DNA from: Marinilabilia sp046483585 | GTDB taxonomy: Bacteria > Bacteroidota > Bacteroidia > Bacteroidales > Marinilabiliaceae | Direction: 5' to 3' | DNA: 11,580 bases | Assembly (NCBI GenBank): GCA_046483585.1 | Contig: JAWOCV010000050.1 | Location: 1 to 11,580 of the forward strand | Part shown: positions 1-7,850 of the stretch, piece after piece | Position numbering within the stretch: the first letter of the stretch is position 1 | Layout: every line of letters starts with the position of its first letter | Notes under the pieces: generated by a model | What the model was told of the DNA's origin: nothing | The model's input: the letters and a program-made list of their open reading frames with translations, nothing else | The model's database searches: none | Program-made: the position numbers and the translations under genes

Positions 1-60
1 CATTTCTTCTTTGCTGTATTTCTGATTTTTTCGCATGGAGCGAAGTTAGAAGCCATCGAG

Positions 61-174
61 TGATCGAACAAATTGTATTTGGTAGAAGATATAAGAAAAA
101 CTGGACCCAACCACTCCAGAACTGGGGGACCTTACGTCCAACAGTTATGCATCAAATTTTGAGACAGGATGAAT
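61..174 (+). pseudogene. Decayed 3' end of an IS256-type (mutator) transposase
   Basis: Pieces of one peptide can be read in alternating frames on the plus strand. Frame 1 gives LYLVEDIRK at about 76-102, frame 3 gives KKNWTQPLQNWG at about 96-131, and frame 1 again gives YVQQLCIKF followed by a stop and DRMN. Joined, they resemble the C-terminal end of IS256-family transposases, which typically finish with a K-W-T-x-P-x-x-N-W-G element, then a Q-L-x-I-x-F element and a D/G-R pair. At least two frame changes and the stops at 61-63 and at about 166-168 mean it is not functional. Bases 1-60 gave no recognisable match. The family call rests on remembered consensus, so a distant or chance match remains possible. 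The remnant runs almost to the stop codon of the convergent dehydratase-like gene. Confidence 0.45.
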
Positions 175-1419
175 TCAAACAGATATACCAGGTTTTTCCG
201 GCATTTTCATGGTCATGAGACCATTTTCAGACAGAGTCATTCTTTTTTCCAAAGTTTCCCTTCCACCCTGGAAATTAAATTCAAGTAGCGGACACAATTC
301 TTCTTCTTGTGAAGCAACGCAATGTGGTGCAACCCTCCATGGCCGGGTAATGTGCGGAACAACCTGAACTCCGGGATATTCCTTTGCCAGTTCACAAATT
401 TTTAACCATTCTGAAATTCCGCCGCACCAGACCGGGTCAGACTGTAAAAAATCAACACAATTTCTGTCCAGAAAGGCCTTTGCCTGCCACCTTGTGTACC
501 AGTGTTCTCCACCTGCAATCGGAACTCCTGTTTCCTCTTTAATGCGTGCGTATCCGTCCACATGCTCCGGGCAAATGGGTTCTTCTATCCAAAATGGTTC
601 GTATTCTGCTACAGCCTTACATAGCTCAACCGAGTAGTCTACATCATTGTAATAACGGATGCTGTGATTGTCAATCATAAGATGCCCGTTAGGTATTGCC
701 TCACGCAACCTTCTAACCAGCTCGATGTTCTCTTTAAATCCTTTTTTACCATCTTTTGCAGATTTGGTCCAGTACCACTTCTGATAAATGTATCCCTTAT
801 CATATGCATCTTTTGCCCTTTTGCATGCCTCATCCAAACCTTTATCAGCCTCTCCAGGACGCCAATACACGGGAACTTGTTGGCGAACTGAATTGCCCAT
901 GATTTTGTAAACAGGCTGGCCGAGCAGCTTTCCGCGCAAATCCCACAGGCAGTTGTCCACCGTACTGAAAGCCATAAATATCCTTCCCGTGCTGGAATGT
1001 CGCCCTTCTTCCCTGATTTTGTTAGCAATAACCTCACCTGTTATGGGGTCTCTGCCTTGCAGAAAATCCTTCGCTCTGTCGGGAAGAATGGCATCCCAAA
1101 TCATTTCGCCATCAAGCTTCTTTTCCAGCGGATCTTTTCCTATCAGAAGTTCACGGATTTTCGGAAGGTGATTTTTCAGATATTCCATATTTTGCGCAGG
1201 GCTGCCTTCAAATTCACCCAAAGTGCCATCTTCCGTTTCAATTATTACTCCGTTATCAATGCTGACATTTTTTATAACATGTTTTTTGAAAAAGGTGTCA
1301 GCAAAAAGAAACTTTCCGGGCATAGATGCAAAGCCCGCAGCAAGGATACCCCCTTTTGAAAGAAATTCCCGTCTGGTACTTAGGATTACTTGTTGGGAAT
1401 CTGATTTTTTGATGTTCAT
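175..1419 (-). CDS. Tat-exported enolase-superfamily sugar-acid dehydratase-like protein
   Basis: This 414-residue member of the mandelate racemase/muconate lactonizing (enolase) superfamily would abstract a proton next to a carboxylate with Mg2+, most likely dehydrating a sugar acid. The capping domain covers about residues 47-180 and the barrel about 190-385. Visible site residues are D250-N-H252, E279 in the WIEEP element, E305 in GGEHW, D328, H356 in the PHITR element and E380-F-N. The D-x-H pair, the three acidic ligands and the late His are spaced as in D-galactonate and D-mannonate dehydratases, but the substrate cannot be read from this. The N-terminus has a twin-arginine motif (T15-R-R-E-F-L20), a hydrophobic stretch at 24-33 and a possible cut after A40, so export is predicted although most relatives are cytoplasmic. 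It starts 29 bases after the GH2 stop, as the last gene of the cluster. It ends at PEKPGISV; relatives often continue a few residues further. Confidence 0.85.
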   Translation of the reverse strand: MNIKKSDSQQVILSTRREFLSKGGILAAGFASMPGKFLFADTFFKKHVIKNVSIDNGVIIETEDGTLGEFEGSPAQNMEYLKNHLPKIRELLIGKDPLEKKLDGEMIWDAILPDRAKDFLQGRDPITGEVIANKIREEGRHSSTGRIFMAFSTVDNCLWDLRGKLLGQPVYKIMGNSVRQQVPVYWRPGEADKGLDEACKRAKDAYDKGYIYQKWYWTKSAKDGKKGFKENIELVRRLREAIPNGHLMIDNHSIRYYNDVDYSVELCKAVAEYEPFWIEEPICPEHVDGYARIKEETGVPIAGGEHWYTRWQAKAFLDRNCVDFLQSDPVWCGGISEWLKICELAKEYPGVQVVPHITRPWRVAPHCVASQEEELCPLLEFNFQGGRETLEKRMTLSENGLMTMKMPEKPGISV

Positions 1420-1448
1420 CAGTAGTTTATTTTAATGATTACAAAATA

Positions 1449-4157
1449 CTAAATTGGTTTTACTCTGATACCACTCAAAACCGATTGCCCTTCCACCGGT
1501 AAAAATTTAACCTTTACCCCCTCACTATCTTTTGCATATATCAAAAATTTATAAGTAGCTGCACGCAGAGGCCCATATTGCTGTGCGAGATTAAGGTCAT
1601 CCAAAACACGCAACCCGTTAATTTCGATGCTGAACACACGGGAGCCTTTCCTGACTTCAGTCTCTTCATCCGTTGAAAGATTATAAATGAGTTCTTCTTC
1701 CTTAATTTTGCTGTTCGGCTCAATTAGACAGACCTTCACTTCGTACAACCCATCCTGCACATCAAAACGATAGCTTTCTATTCCCTCGTTAAAGGTTTGG
1801 AACAGCGGGTCGTTATCGGTTCCAAATATTTCATTTGACAGTCCGGTTTTGGACTGCCGGCCTCCGGATCGAATCAGCGGAGCACCACCTTCGTACCCCC
1901 ATAACCCGGGCGTGTATTTTCGGTCGGCCATCCACAATACTTTGGTCGATGGATCATAGAAAGTCCAGTGCGCACCCACATTCACAGCGATTGTTTTAGG
2001 TTCGTCTGCCGCCGACAGTGGCATGGTGTACAAGTTAAAATCTATTCCAATTTCGTCTTCCAGTCCGGTATTATCCACAGCTTTCAACTCATTGCGCCCG
2101 TCTTTAAAAGGAACATCAAAAACGACTGAATAATCCGTTACGTTTTTCGTTCCCTGTGAGACTCCATTGAGAAACAATTCCACATTGCCGGCATTGGAGA
2201 ATATCTTTACAGGATGCGTGCTGACACCGCTTCCGGGACCATCTTCAATGCCGGCCTGCTGAATATAATTCCTTAATGCGATATGCAGCACAGGGTCCTC
2301 AGAAAACCAGGCCCGGTACAGATTAGCGACAGCTTTTTCCGACCGGTCATAATTCACTAGTCCCTTTTGGTTTACATGGGGAATGGCATCGCCTCTTCGT
2401 TCGGATCCGAAATCGGCAAAGTTCCATGCCGCAAATCCGGCGAGCCAGGGCAAGTTCATCATCTGATCTAAATACGACTGATGCATGATTACCTGATAGT
2501 CTTCCGTGAAGTCCCAGGGCTTTGGTGTTTCCGAGTGATTACGCACATCGGCTCCGGGACCGTATTCTGACATGATGAGCGGTCGGTCGGGATAGCGTTC
2601 ATGCTGATCGGTCAGATACGGCGTGAGGTCTTCCTTGTCGCCATAGTACCAGCCAAAGTAGAGGTTCCACCCGAGCACATCCGGAACGTCCGACAGCCCG
2701 TATTTGTTGTATGCATCATAGTTTACATACTTGAAGCTGCTCGTGTAATGCACCGCCATGACTGTTTTTCGATCGGGAGCCTCCTCTTTGGTAAGTGCCT
2801 CCAGTTTTTCCGCCAGCTCCACGGTCGCACCGGCAATCTGACTCCGTTCAGCCTCCGGCATGTCTCTGTTTCTTCCGCTGAAGAGCTGGATCATCACTTC
2901 ATTCATGTATCCGTAGAAGACCACACTCGGATGATTCCGTGTCTGCCGGATGTGCTCACGCTGCATGTTCAGGCAGTTTTCCGTAAACGCTTCGGATTGT
3001 GTGATCCGGACGGTTCCGGGCATTTCGGTCCAAACCAGCAGACCGAGACGGTCACAGGTTTCATAAACCGCTCGGGCCTGAGGATAGTGCGCTGTCCGGA
3101 TAAAATTCATGCCCAGATCCTTAATTTGCTTGTAATCGTTCCGGTGGTGTTCATTCAGCAGCGCACTTCCCATTCCGGCCATGTCCTGGTGGCGGTTTGC
3201 ACCGACTAGTTTGAGCGGTTCGCCGTTCAGAACAAAGCGGTTCTGCTCATCGAACTCAAACCAGCGCAATCCTAAAGGCAACACAATTTCATCAAGCATC
3301 ACTTCATTTCTGCCCGTACTGTAAATCCGAATGATGACGTTGTACAGATAAGGGTTATCAGGCGACCAAAGTGACGGATTTTGTATAACCATGTTTTCTG
3401 TCTCAAAATCAGTTTTTACTCCGGCAGAAAGATTTATCTCGGAATTTTCAGAAACAACTACATTATGTTCATGATCGGTAATGCGTGTTTCAATGCGCAC
3501 GCTACGGTTTTGTTTTTGAGCATTCACAAGTTTGCCGAACACGGAAACATTCGCCTGATTGTGTGAAATGTCGCCCAACTGTGTGAAAACCCCGTCGGAG
3601 GCATTATTGCTCATATCAAAATGAACCGGATCTGTAACGATCAAACTCACATTTCTGTAAATACCACCGTAAAAAGTATAATCCATCCGAAGTGGGGGAA
3701 CATCCTCATTATGCTCATTTGTGACCCTTACGGTTAAAAGATTGTTTTCTCCAAATTTTAGATATGAAGACAAGTTAAAACGGAAAGCCGTATATCCTCC
3801 GATATGTTTGCCCAGCTTCTTCCCGTTAATATACACCTCGGTTTCCTGGTTCGCTCCTTCAAAATCAAGAAACACCTGTTTATCTTTCCATTCTTCTGGA
3901 ACGCTAAGAACCTTCGCATACCAGCCAGGCCCTTTGTAAAAATCGTCCTCTTCATCAAATGCATCATCTTTATTCCATGTATGCGGAAGATTTACCGTGA
4001 CCCAATCATCAAAACTCAAATCCTCATTATTGATTTCCACATCGCCTTTGTGAAAAAGCCATCCTGAATTAATAGTGGAATTAACCCTCTGCGACAGAGC
4101 TGCAGAGGGAATTGCTATAAGCAATATAAATAGATAAAAAACACTTTGCATCTTCAT
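1449..4157 (-). CDS. Secreted GH2 glycosidase (beta-galactosidase-like) with C-terminal malectin-like domain
   Basis: This 902-residue retaining exo-glycosidase probably removes beta-galactosyl, or possibly beta-glucuronosyl, ends from oligosaccharides in the periplasm or at the surface. A signal peptide occupies residues 1-22 (cut near ALS/Q). Next come the GH2 sugar-binding domain (about 30-178, with NLPHTWN at 56-62), an Ig-like domain (about 180-298) and the TIM barrel (about 300-620). Barrel landmarks are G319-A-N-R-H323, H357-Y-P, the acid/base E420 in MNEV, and the nucleophile E531 in MSEYG. A DUF4982-like sandwich covers about 645-710. Residues about 718-902 look malectin-like, with AVNVGAHW, LFQTF and SYRFDVQDG elements typical of that carbohydrate-binding fold. 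The ATG at 4157 is favoured because the signal peptide begins there; Met3 is the alternative. The family call is firm but the sugar specificity is not. The barrel is clearly more GC-rich than both ends of the gene. Confidence 0.93.
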   Translation of the reverse strand: MKMQSVFYLFILLIAIPSAALSQRVNSTINSGWLFHKGDVEINNEDLSFDDWVTVNLPHTWNKDDAFDEEDDFYKGPGWYAKVLSVPEEWKDKQVFLDFEGANQETEVYINGKKLGKHIGGYTAFRFNLSSYLKFGENNLLTVRVTNEHNEDVPPLRMDYTFYGGIYRNVSLIVTDPVHFDMSNNASDGVFTQLGDISHNQANVSVFGKLVNAQKQNRSVRIETRITDHEHNVVVSENSEINLSAGVKTDFETENMVIQNPSLWSPDNPYLYNVIIRIYSTGRNEVMLDEIVLPLGLRWFEFDEQNRFVLNGEPLKLVGANRHQDMAGMGSALLNEHHRNDYKQIKDLGMNFIRTAHYPQARAVYETCDRLGLLVWTEMPGTVRITQSEAFTENCLNMQREHIRQTRNHPSVVFYGYMNEVMIQLFSGRNRDMPEAERSQIAGATVELAEKLEALTKEEAPDRKTVMAVHYTSSFKYVNYDAYNKYGLSDVPDVLGWNLYFGWYYGDKEDLTPYLTDQHERYPDRPLIMSEYGPGADVRNHSETPKPWDFTEDYQVIMHQSYLDQMMNLPWLAGFAAWNFADFGSERRGDAIPHVNQKGLVNYDRSEKAVANLYRAWFSEDPVLHIALRNYIQQAGIEDGPGSGVSTHPVKIFSNAGNVELFLNGVSQGTKNVTDYSVVFDVPFKDGRNELKAVDNTGLEDEIGIDFNLYTMPLSAADEPKTIAVNVGAHWTFYDPSTKVLWMADRKYTPGLWGYEGGAPLIRSGGRQSKTGLSNEIFGTDNDPLFQTFNEGIESYRFDVQDGLYEVKVCLIEPNSKIKEEELIYNLSTDEETEVRKGSRVFSIEINGLRVLDDLNLAQQYGPLRAATYKFLIYAKDSEGVKVKFLPVEGQSVLSGIRVKPI

Positions 4158-4223
4158 AATTATTCATTTTCCTGTTTTTGTTCAATTCTTTGTTTCAACT
4201 TTTTTCAAATTCTTAACTTATAC

Positions 4224-4243
4224 ACGTAAAACTGTACGTAAAA
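4224..4243. repeat. Direct repeat ACGTAAAA x2 in the spacer before the GH2 gene
   Basis: The 103-base spacer between the sulfatase stop and the GH2 start is the longest in the cluster. It contains two identical 8-mers, ACGTAAAA, at 4224-4231 and 4236-4243, separated by CTGT (12-base period, close to one helical turn). One further copy lies on the minus strand at 5880-5887, in the spacer before the sulfatase gene. It could be a regulator half-site pair or part of an internal promoter. A TTTG on the minus strand (4248-4245) followed by an AT-rich TATAAG lies at roughly promoter spacing, but the -7 match to the Bacteroidota consensus is poor. Chance in AT-rich DNA is a real alternative. Confidence 0.3.
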
Positions 4244-4260
4244 TCAAACGGATTATTGAC

Positions 4261-5844
4261 TTATTGCATATAAACCGCTTCATTCCATTCCTTCCACTTT
4301 TTCTTTAAGGATTCGAGCTTCTCAGGTCTTTCTTGGGCCAGATCGTTGGTTTCGTTCTCATCTTTTGAAAAATCGTAGAGCTCCCACTCTTTGTCTTTGG
4401 CCCTGCGGAGTCTTACTGCTTTCATATCTCCTTCACGAATCGCGAAACCTTCGGAATATTCCCAGTAAATTGGCTTATTGCGAACAAAATCTTTACCTTC
4501 AAATGCAGGCAACAAACTAACACCCTGCATCGGTGGAATTGGATTACCATCTGCCGTTTCAGGGTAATTCGCTCCTGTTAGACCGACCAAGGTAGGCATG
4601 ATATCAATAATGTGCCCCGGTTGATTATTGAAGCCCCCTACATTTTTAATTGCCGCCGGCCAACTCACGATGAGTGGTGTACGTATGCCACCTTCATGAC
4701 TAAAAGCTTTCCATTTTCGCAGTGGTGTATTCTGCACTGTAGCCCAGCTTTGTCCGGGAACCAGATAACTGGAAACCGTTCCGAAATCTTCCAGTAGTGT
4801 TGATTTGTCCTTAGCACTGATCGAGCCGTCAGGACAAGAACCATTATCAGAGGCAAACATAATCAAGGTATTTTCAAGTTTCCCTTGTGCTTTGAGCTTG
4901 TTAAGAACCCTGCCAATATTCTGATCTAACCGGTCTATCATGGCTGCATAAATTTCCATCCGGCGAATTTCTTTACGGCGTTCAAGGTCATCAAGTGCAT
5001 TCCAATCAGCCCCGTCCCATTCTGGCAGAGGATTTTTCATGGGATCAATCAGCCCCAATTGAACCATCCGTTCATATCGTGCCTCGCGAATGGCCTTATA
5101 ACCTTCGTCATACATACTTTCATATTTTGCAATATCCTCCGGCCATGCTTGCAACGGAAAGTGTGGAGCTGTATAGGCCAAATAAAGAAAAAATGGCTTC
5201 TCTTCCAGCTCCGGCTCGTCAAGCCACTCCAATGCCTTGTCGGTAAAAGCATCGGTTGTATAAAAGTCCCGGTTCTTCGGTGTATAGGGATGATAAGTCG
5301 TATCATCATCGCACCAGTAACGATATCTCTTCCTGGCAGGTGCCGGTTCGCCATCCCTTTTAACCCCGGGATTCCAAAAGTTACAGCAGCCGTCTCGCAA
5401 ACCGTAATAATGATCAAATCCCCTATCAACCAAATTTTCTGTTCCATGGTGTTTACCAGAAACCAAGGTGCGGTATCCTGCCGGCCGGAGAACTTCACCC
5501 AGCGTTACGGAATTCTTCATGACATTCGGTCCGGTCATTTCACATTGTTGGTGGTAGAGCCCCGTTAACAAGCTTGCACGCGTTGTATTACACTTGGCCG
5601 TATTGTAAAACTGGGTGAATCGTATTCCTTGATTGGCAAGCATATCAATATTTGGCGTTTTAATTTCAGCCCCATAACATCCTACATCAGACCACCCCAT
5701 ATCATCAACCAAAATAAAAACGATATTCGGCTTTTGGGGTGTTTTAATATTTTCTGATTCTTTTTCTTTTTGTGAATTGGTGCAGGATAATGCTATTATC
5801 ATAAAAAGAAGCATTATTCCTGATCGCTGAATTTTTGTTATCAT
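4261..5844 (-). CDS. Lipoprotein sulfatase of the S1 formylglycine family
   Basis: This 527-residue sulfatase hydrolyses sulfate esters on a carbohydrate. It carries the full S1 set: metal ligands D47-D48 in ILVDDMG, the catalytic motif C85-N-T-T-R89 in which the Cys is oxidised to formylglycine, the second signature G130-K-H-H133, H228 in TAPHFP, S332-D-N-G335, and K380 with H383-E-G-G-I-R-T. The sequence around CNTTR and the GCCNFWNPG stretch (152-160) recall subfamily S1_4, but that assignment is from memory. The leader has a lipobox ALSC with C21, followed by a Lys/Glu-rich stretch (Q25 to E31) that may act as a Bacteroidota surface-export signal. Activity needs a maturation enzyme (anSME or FGE) that is not in the window. 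The start at 5844 gives a normal lipoprotein leader; Met11 would lose its positively charged part. The upstream spacer has no Shine-Dalgarno match. Confidence 0.95.
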   Translation of the reverse strand: MITKIQRSGIMLLFMIIALSCTNSQKEKESENIKTPQKPNIVFILVDDMGWSDVGCYGAEIKTPNIDMLANQGIRFTQFYNTAKCNTTRASLLTGLYHQQCEMTGPNVMKNSVTLGEVLRPAGYRTLVSGKHHGTENLVDRGFDHYYGLRDGCCNFWNPGVKRDGEPAPARKRYRYWCDDDTTYHPYTPKNRDFYTTDAFTDKALEWLDEPELEEKPFFLYLAYTAPHFPLQAWPEDIAKYESMYDEGYKAIREARYERMVQLGLIDPMKNPLPEWDGADWNALDDLERRKEIRRMEIYAAMIDRLDQNIGRVLNKLKAQGKLENTLIMFASDNGSCPDGSISAKDKSTLLEDFGTVSSYLVPGQSWATVQNTPLRKWKAFSHEGGIRTPLIVSWPAAIKNVGGFNNQPGHIIDIMPTLVGLTGANYPETADGNPIPPMQGVSLLPAFEGKDFVRNKPIYWEYSEGFAIREGDMKAVRLRRAKDKEWELYDFSKDENETNDLAQERPEKLESLKKKWKEWNEAVYMQ

Positions 5845-5916
5845 AAATAATTGTTTTATCGTTTCATTTTATTCGTCAATTTTACGTTTGCATTACCAAT
5901 TCAGATAGTGGGCATT

Positions 5917-7773
5917 CTATTTCGCCTGTATCTTGTTAAATGTAGCGTTATATCGTTCTTCAATAACAATATCTTTGTTTCGCAAGTCTACCGAATTTTC
6001 ATCTATATCACCCACCACACGAATTTCAGTACCATTGGAGGCAACTTTAACTGCTTCATCGACACTTTTAAATGGCCATTCGCGGGTTCCGAAACCGCCT
6101 TCAGGAACATCTTCATCAACCGGGTTCACATACAAGACTGGCGGGTACCAGTAATACCCGCGAATTTCAGCAATCTCTTTTTCATACCTCTCCAGACGAT
6201 AGTTATCACTCCTTGCATTCAAAAAATCATTTGCAACATGTTTGATTGCCCACCCCTTTATGATATTCATCCAAAGGTTCCACTTTGGTGTGTTAAAATC
6301 GGACAGCCAATATACATACAGCTTATGGTGGTAGAACAGTTTACGTGCAGAAACATACAATTCCTCGCTTTCTTCTCCTTTTGCTAACATCGTCTGAACT
6401 TCCCGCATGTATTTACCAGTCAGGTTTCCCTGGTGCCAACGGTTTCCTTCATACAACCGGATGTATTTTTCCATGGTATTCATCTGGTCATCGCTCACAT
6501 TATATTCCTTCGCGAATACATCGAGTTTATTGATTTCATTATCAATCTTATCGAGGATTTCCTCCACTGATCGTTGAGGGTATTTTGCAATTCCGTGTCT
6601 GGCATGAACCCCGAATTTTTCCTTGCCAAGCATGGTCCCCAACTGAATACTGCTGAGTTCCTCTGCAACAGGACCACTTTGATGAATACGCATGCCTTTC
6701 ACATCTTCGTATTTTAAAACGTGAAGCCGTACGAAATCCAGTTCCTCATTAAGTGCATCTTCATTGTCTTCTGCAATGTACTTCCTCAATCTTTTCAGAC
6801 TTTTTGCCAGGGGAATAAAAATTTCTTTCCGGCTATTGATCCGGATATGCGTGTCCCAGTAATAAGGCCACAGCCCCTGTTCTTCACTAAGGTGCATTTC
6901 CGGGCCGGTGGCCCACCTTTTGTAACGGCCGCTCGCAACTTGCTTCCATTTTTTATATTCCGGGCTGTTTACAGGGGGCAAAAATTTGGGAGGGTTCCAT
7001 GCCCATATCTGCTTCTCTGTTTTCGCATTACCGGGAGTAGCTTCAATTATTAGCTTCGGTCCTTTTCCGCTGGGATGTTCACTCGAGAAGAAATAGGCCT
7101 CATCCGACAAATCCGCATCCTCCTGTCCCCGAATATACAGACCATAATTTGTCTCCGGATTATCGATCCACGACTGCACAAGTTCTGCCGGAAGGTTAAA
7201 CTCAATCCACCCTGAAGTTTCAGGATAAACGGTCTGAGTCTTATACAGCGCGGGCAACTCATAATCTACACCCTCTTTTGAGCATCCTGGTTCACCAGCC
7301 CATGGTTTGTTTTCTGACTTCATTCGCCAGCAAACAGCACCCGGCTCTTTCTGGCTCGCCGAACCTCCTTCGACCCAGTCACCATTTGCTTCACTCACTT
7401 TGTAAACACTAACTTCTACAGGTCCCTGCTGGCTCATAGACCTGGGTTTGTAGATTCTCATAATTGCAGAATAGACCTCATCAACTTCCAGTCCACTTAC
7501 ATTAAAACGTATCAGGCTGGCGCCGGGATGTGTATCGTAAAGCCCGATAAAATTACCGGCTTCAAGTAAAATACCTCGACCATAGTTCCAGGCCCCAAAA
7601 TCATTGCCCCGTAGCGCAACATCGGCTACATCTTCCGGTCCTGTTATAATAAATTTTTCGGTTGGAACAGCCGCATTGGCATCCGAACTAAACAAGTTAG
7701 CCGATAAAACATTTTTCCCGTCTAGTAAAATTACCAGTACCGGCAAAATAAAAAGCTTAAGATATTTATTCAT
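5917..7773 (-). CDS. Secreted protein of unknown function: DNRLRE/CBM96-like domain, helical middle, short beta-helix-like tail
   Basis: The frame stays open to 7860, but the Met at 7773 begins a clear signal peptide (MNKYLKLFILPVLVILL, cut near VLSA) with AAAAGGAATACC just upstream. It also avoids overlapping the preceding gene, so 618 residues are annotated. Residues about 38-246 form a beta-rich region that resembles DNRLRE/CBM96-type modules (ASLIRFNVSGL at 85-95, a WIEFNLP element, the SEHPSGKGPKLIIEA ending). C148 and C164 could pair. Residues about 255-540 are charged, rich in Trp and Tyr, and apparently helical; I do not recognise a family. Residues 545-610 (LYVNP, GTREWPFKSVDEAV, EIRVVGD) look like the opening turns of a right-handed beta-helix, yet the protein ends before further turns. 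No catalytic motif is evident. Its place between a lyase-like gene and a sulfatase suggests glycan binding or degradation, which is inference. Confidence 0.85.
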   Translation of the reverse strand: MNKYLKLFILPVLVILLDGKNVLSANLFSSDANAAVPTEKFIITGPEDVADVALRGNDFGAWNYGRGILLEAGNFIGLYDTHPGASLIRFNVSGLEVDEVYSAIMRIYKPRSMSQQGPVEVSVYKVSEANGDWVEGGSASQKEPGAVCWRMKSENKPWAGEPGCSKEGVDYELPALYKTQTVYPETSGWIEFNLPAELVQSWIDNPETNYGLYIRGQEDADLSDEAYFFSSEHPSGKGPKLIIEATPGNAKTEKQIWAWNPPKFLPPVNSPEYKKWKQVASGRYKRWATGPEMHLSEEQGLWPYYWDTHIRINSRKEIFIPLAKSLKRLRKYIAEDNEDALNEELDFVRLHVLKYEDVKGMRIHQSGPVAEELSSIQLGTMLGKEKFGVHARHGIAKYPQRSVEEILDKIDNEINKLDVFAKEYNVSDDQMNTMEKYIRLYEGNRWHQGNLTGKYMREVQTMLAKGEESEELYVSARKLFYHHKLYVYWLSDFNTPKWNLWMNIIKGWAIKHVANDFLNARSDNYRLERYEKEIAEIRGYYWYPPVLYVNPVDEDVPEGGFGTREWPFKSVDEAVKVASNGTEIRVVGDIDENSVDLRNKDIVIEERYNATFNKIQAK

Positions 7774-7850
7774 GGTATTCCTTTTAGTTTTTAAATTAAT
7801 TTTTCTATTGTCCTTGTGTACATAAATTGATTTCTGGTACAAAGTGAGAG

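Noticed and set aside
30..44. Small hairpin TTCGC-ATGGA-GCGAA as a terminator of the cluster
   Set aside because: The stem is only 5 bp, and on the minus strand it is followed by A residues rather than a T-run, so it does not fit intrinsic termination.
2601..3209. Plus-strand open frame of 202 codons inside the GH2 gene
   Set aside because: It lies antisense to the conserved TIM barrel in the GC-rich part, where stops are rare, and its translation shows no recognisable domain.
5059..5568. Plus-strand open frame of 169 codons opposite the lipoprotein sulfatase
   Set aside because: It is antisense to a strongly conserved sulfatase frame and has no recognisable content.
5845..5916. Missing beta-helix turns of the unknown protein, lost through a frameshift
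   Set aside because: Only 72 AT-rich bases separate its stop from the next gene, too little for further turns, and no beta-helix-like peptide is visible in the other frames.
5851..6387. Plus-strand open frame of 178 codons opposite the end of the unknown secreted protein
   Set aside because: It is rich in Phe, Ile and Asn, as expected antisense to a Lys/Glu-rich coding region. It shows no domain and no start context.
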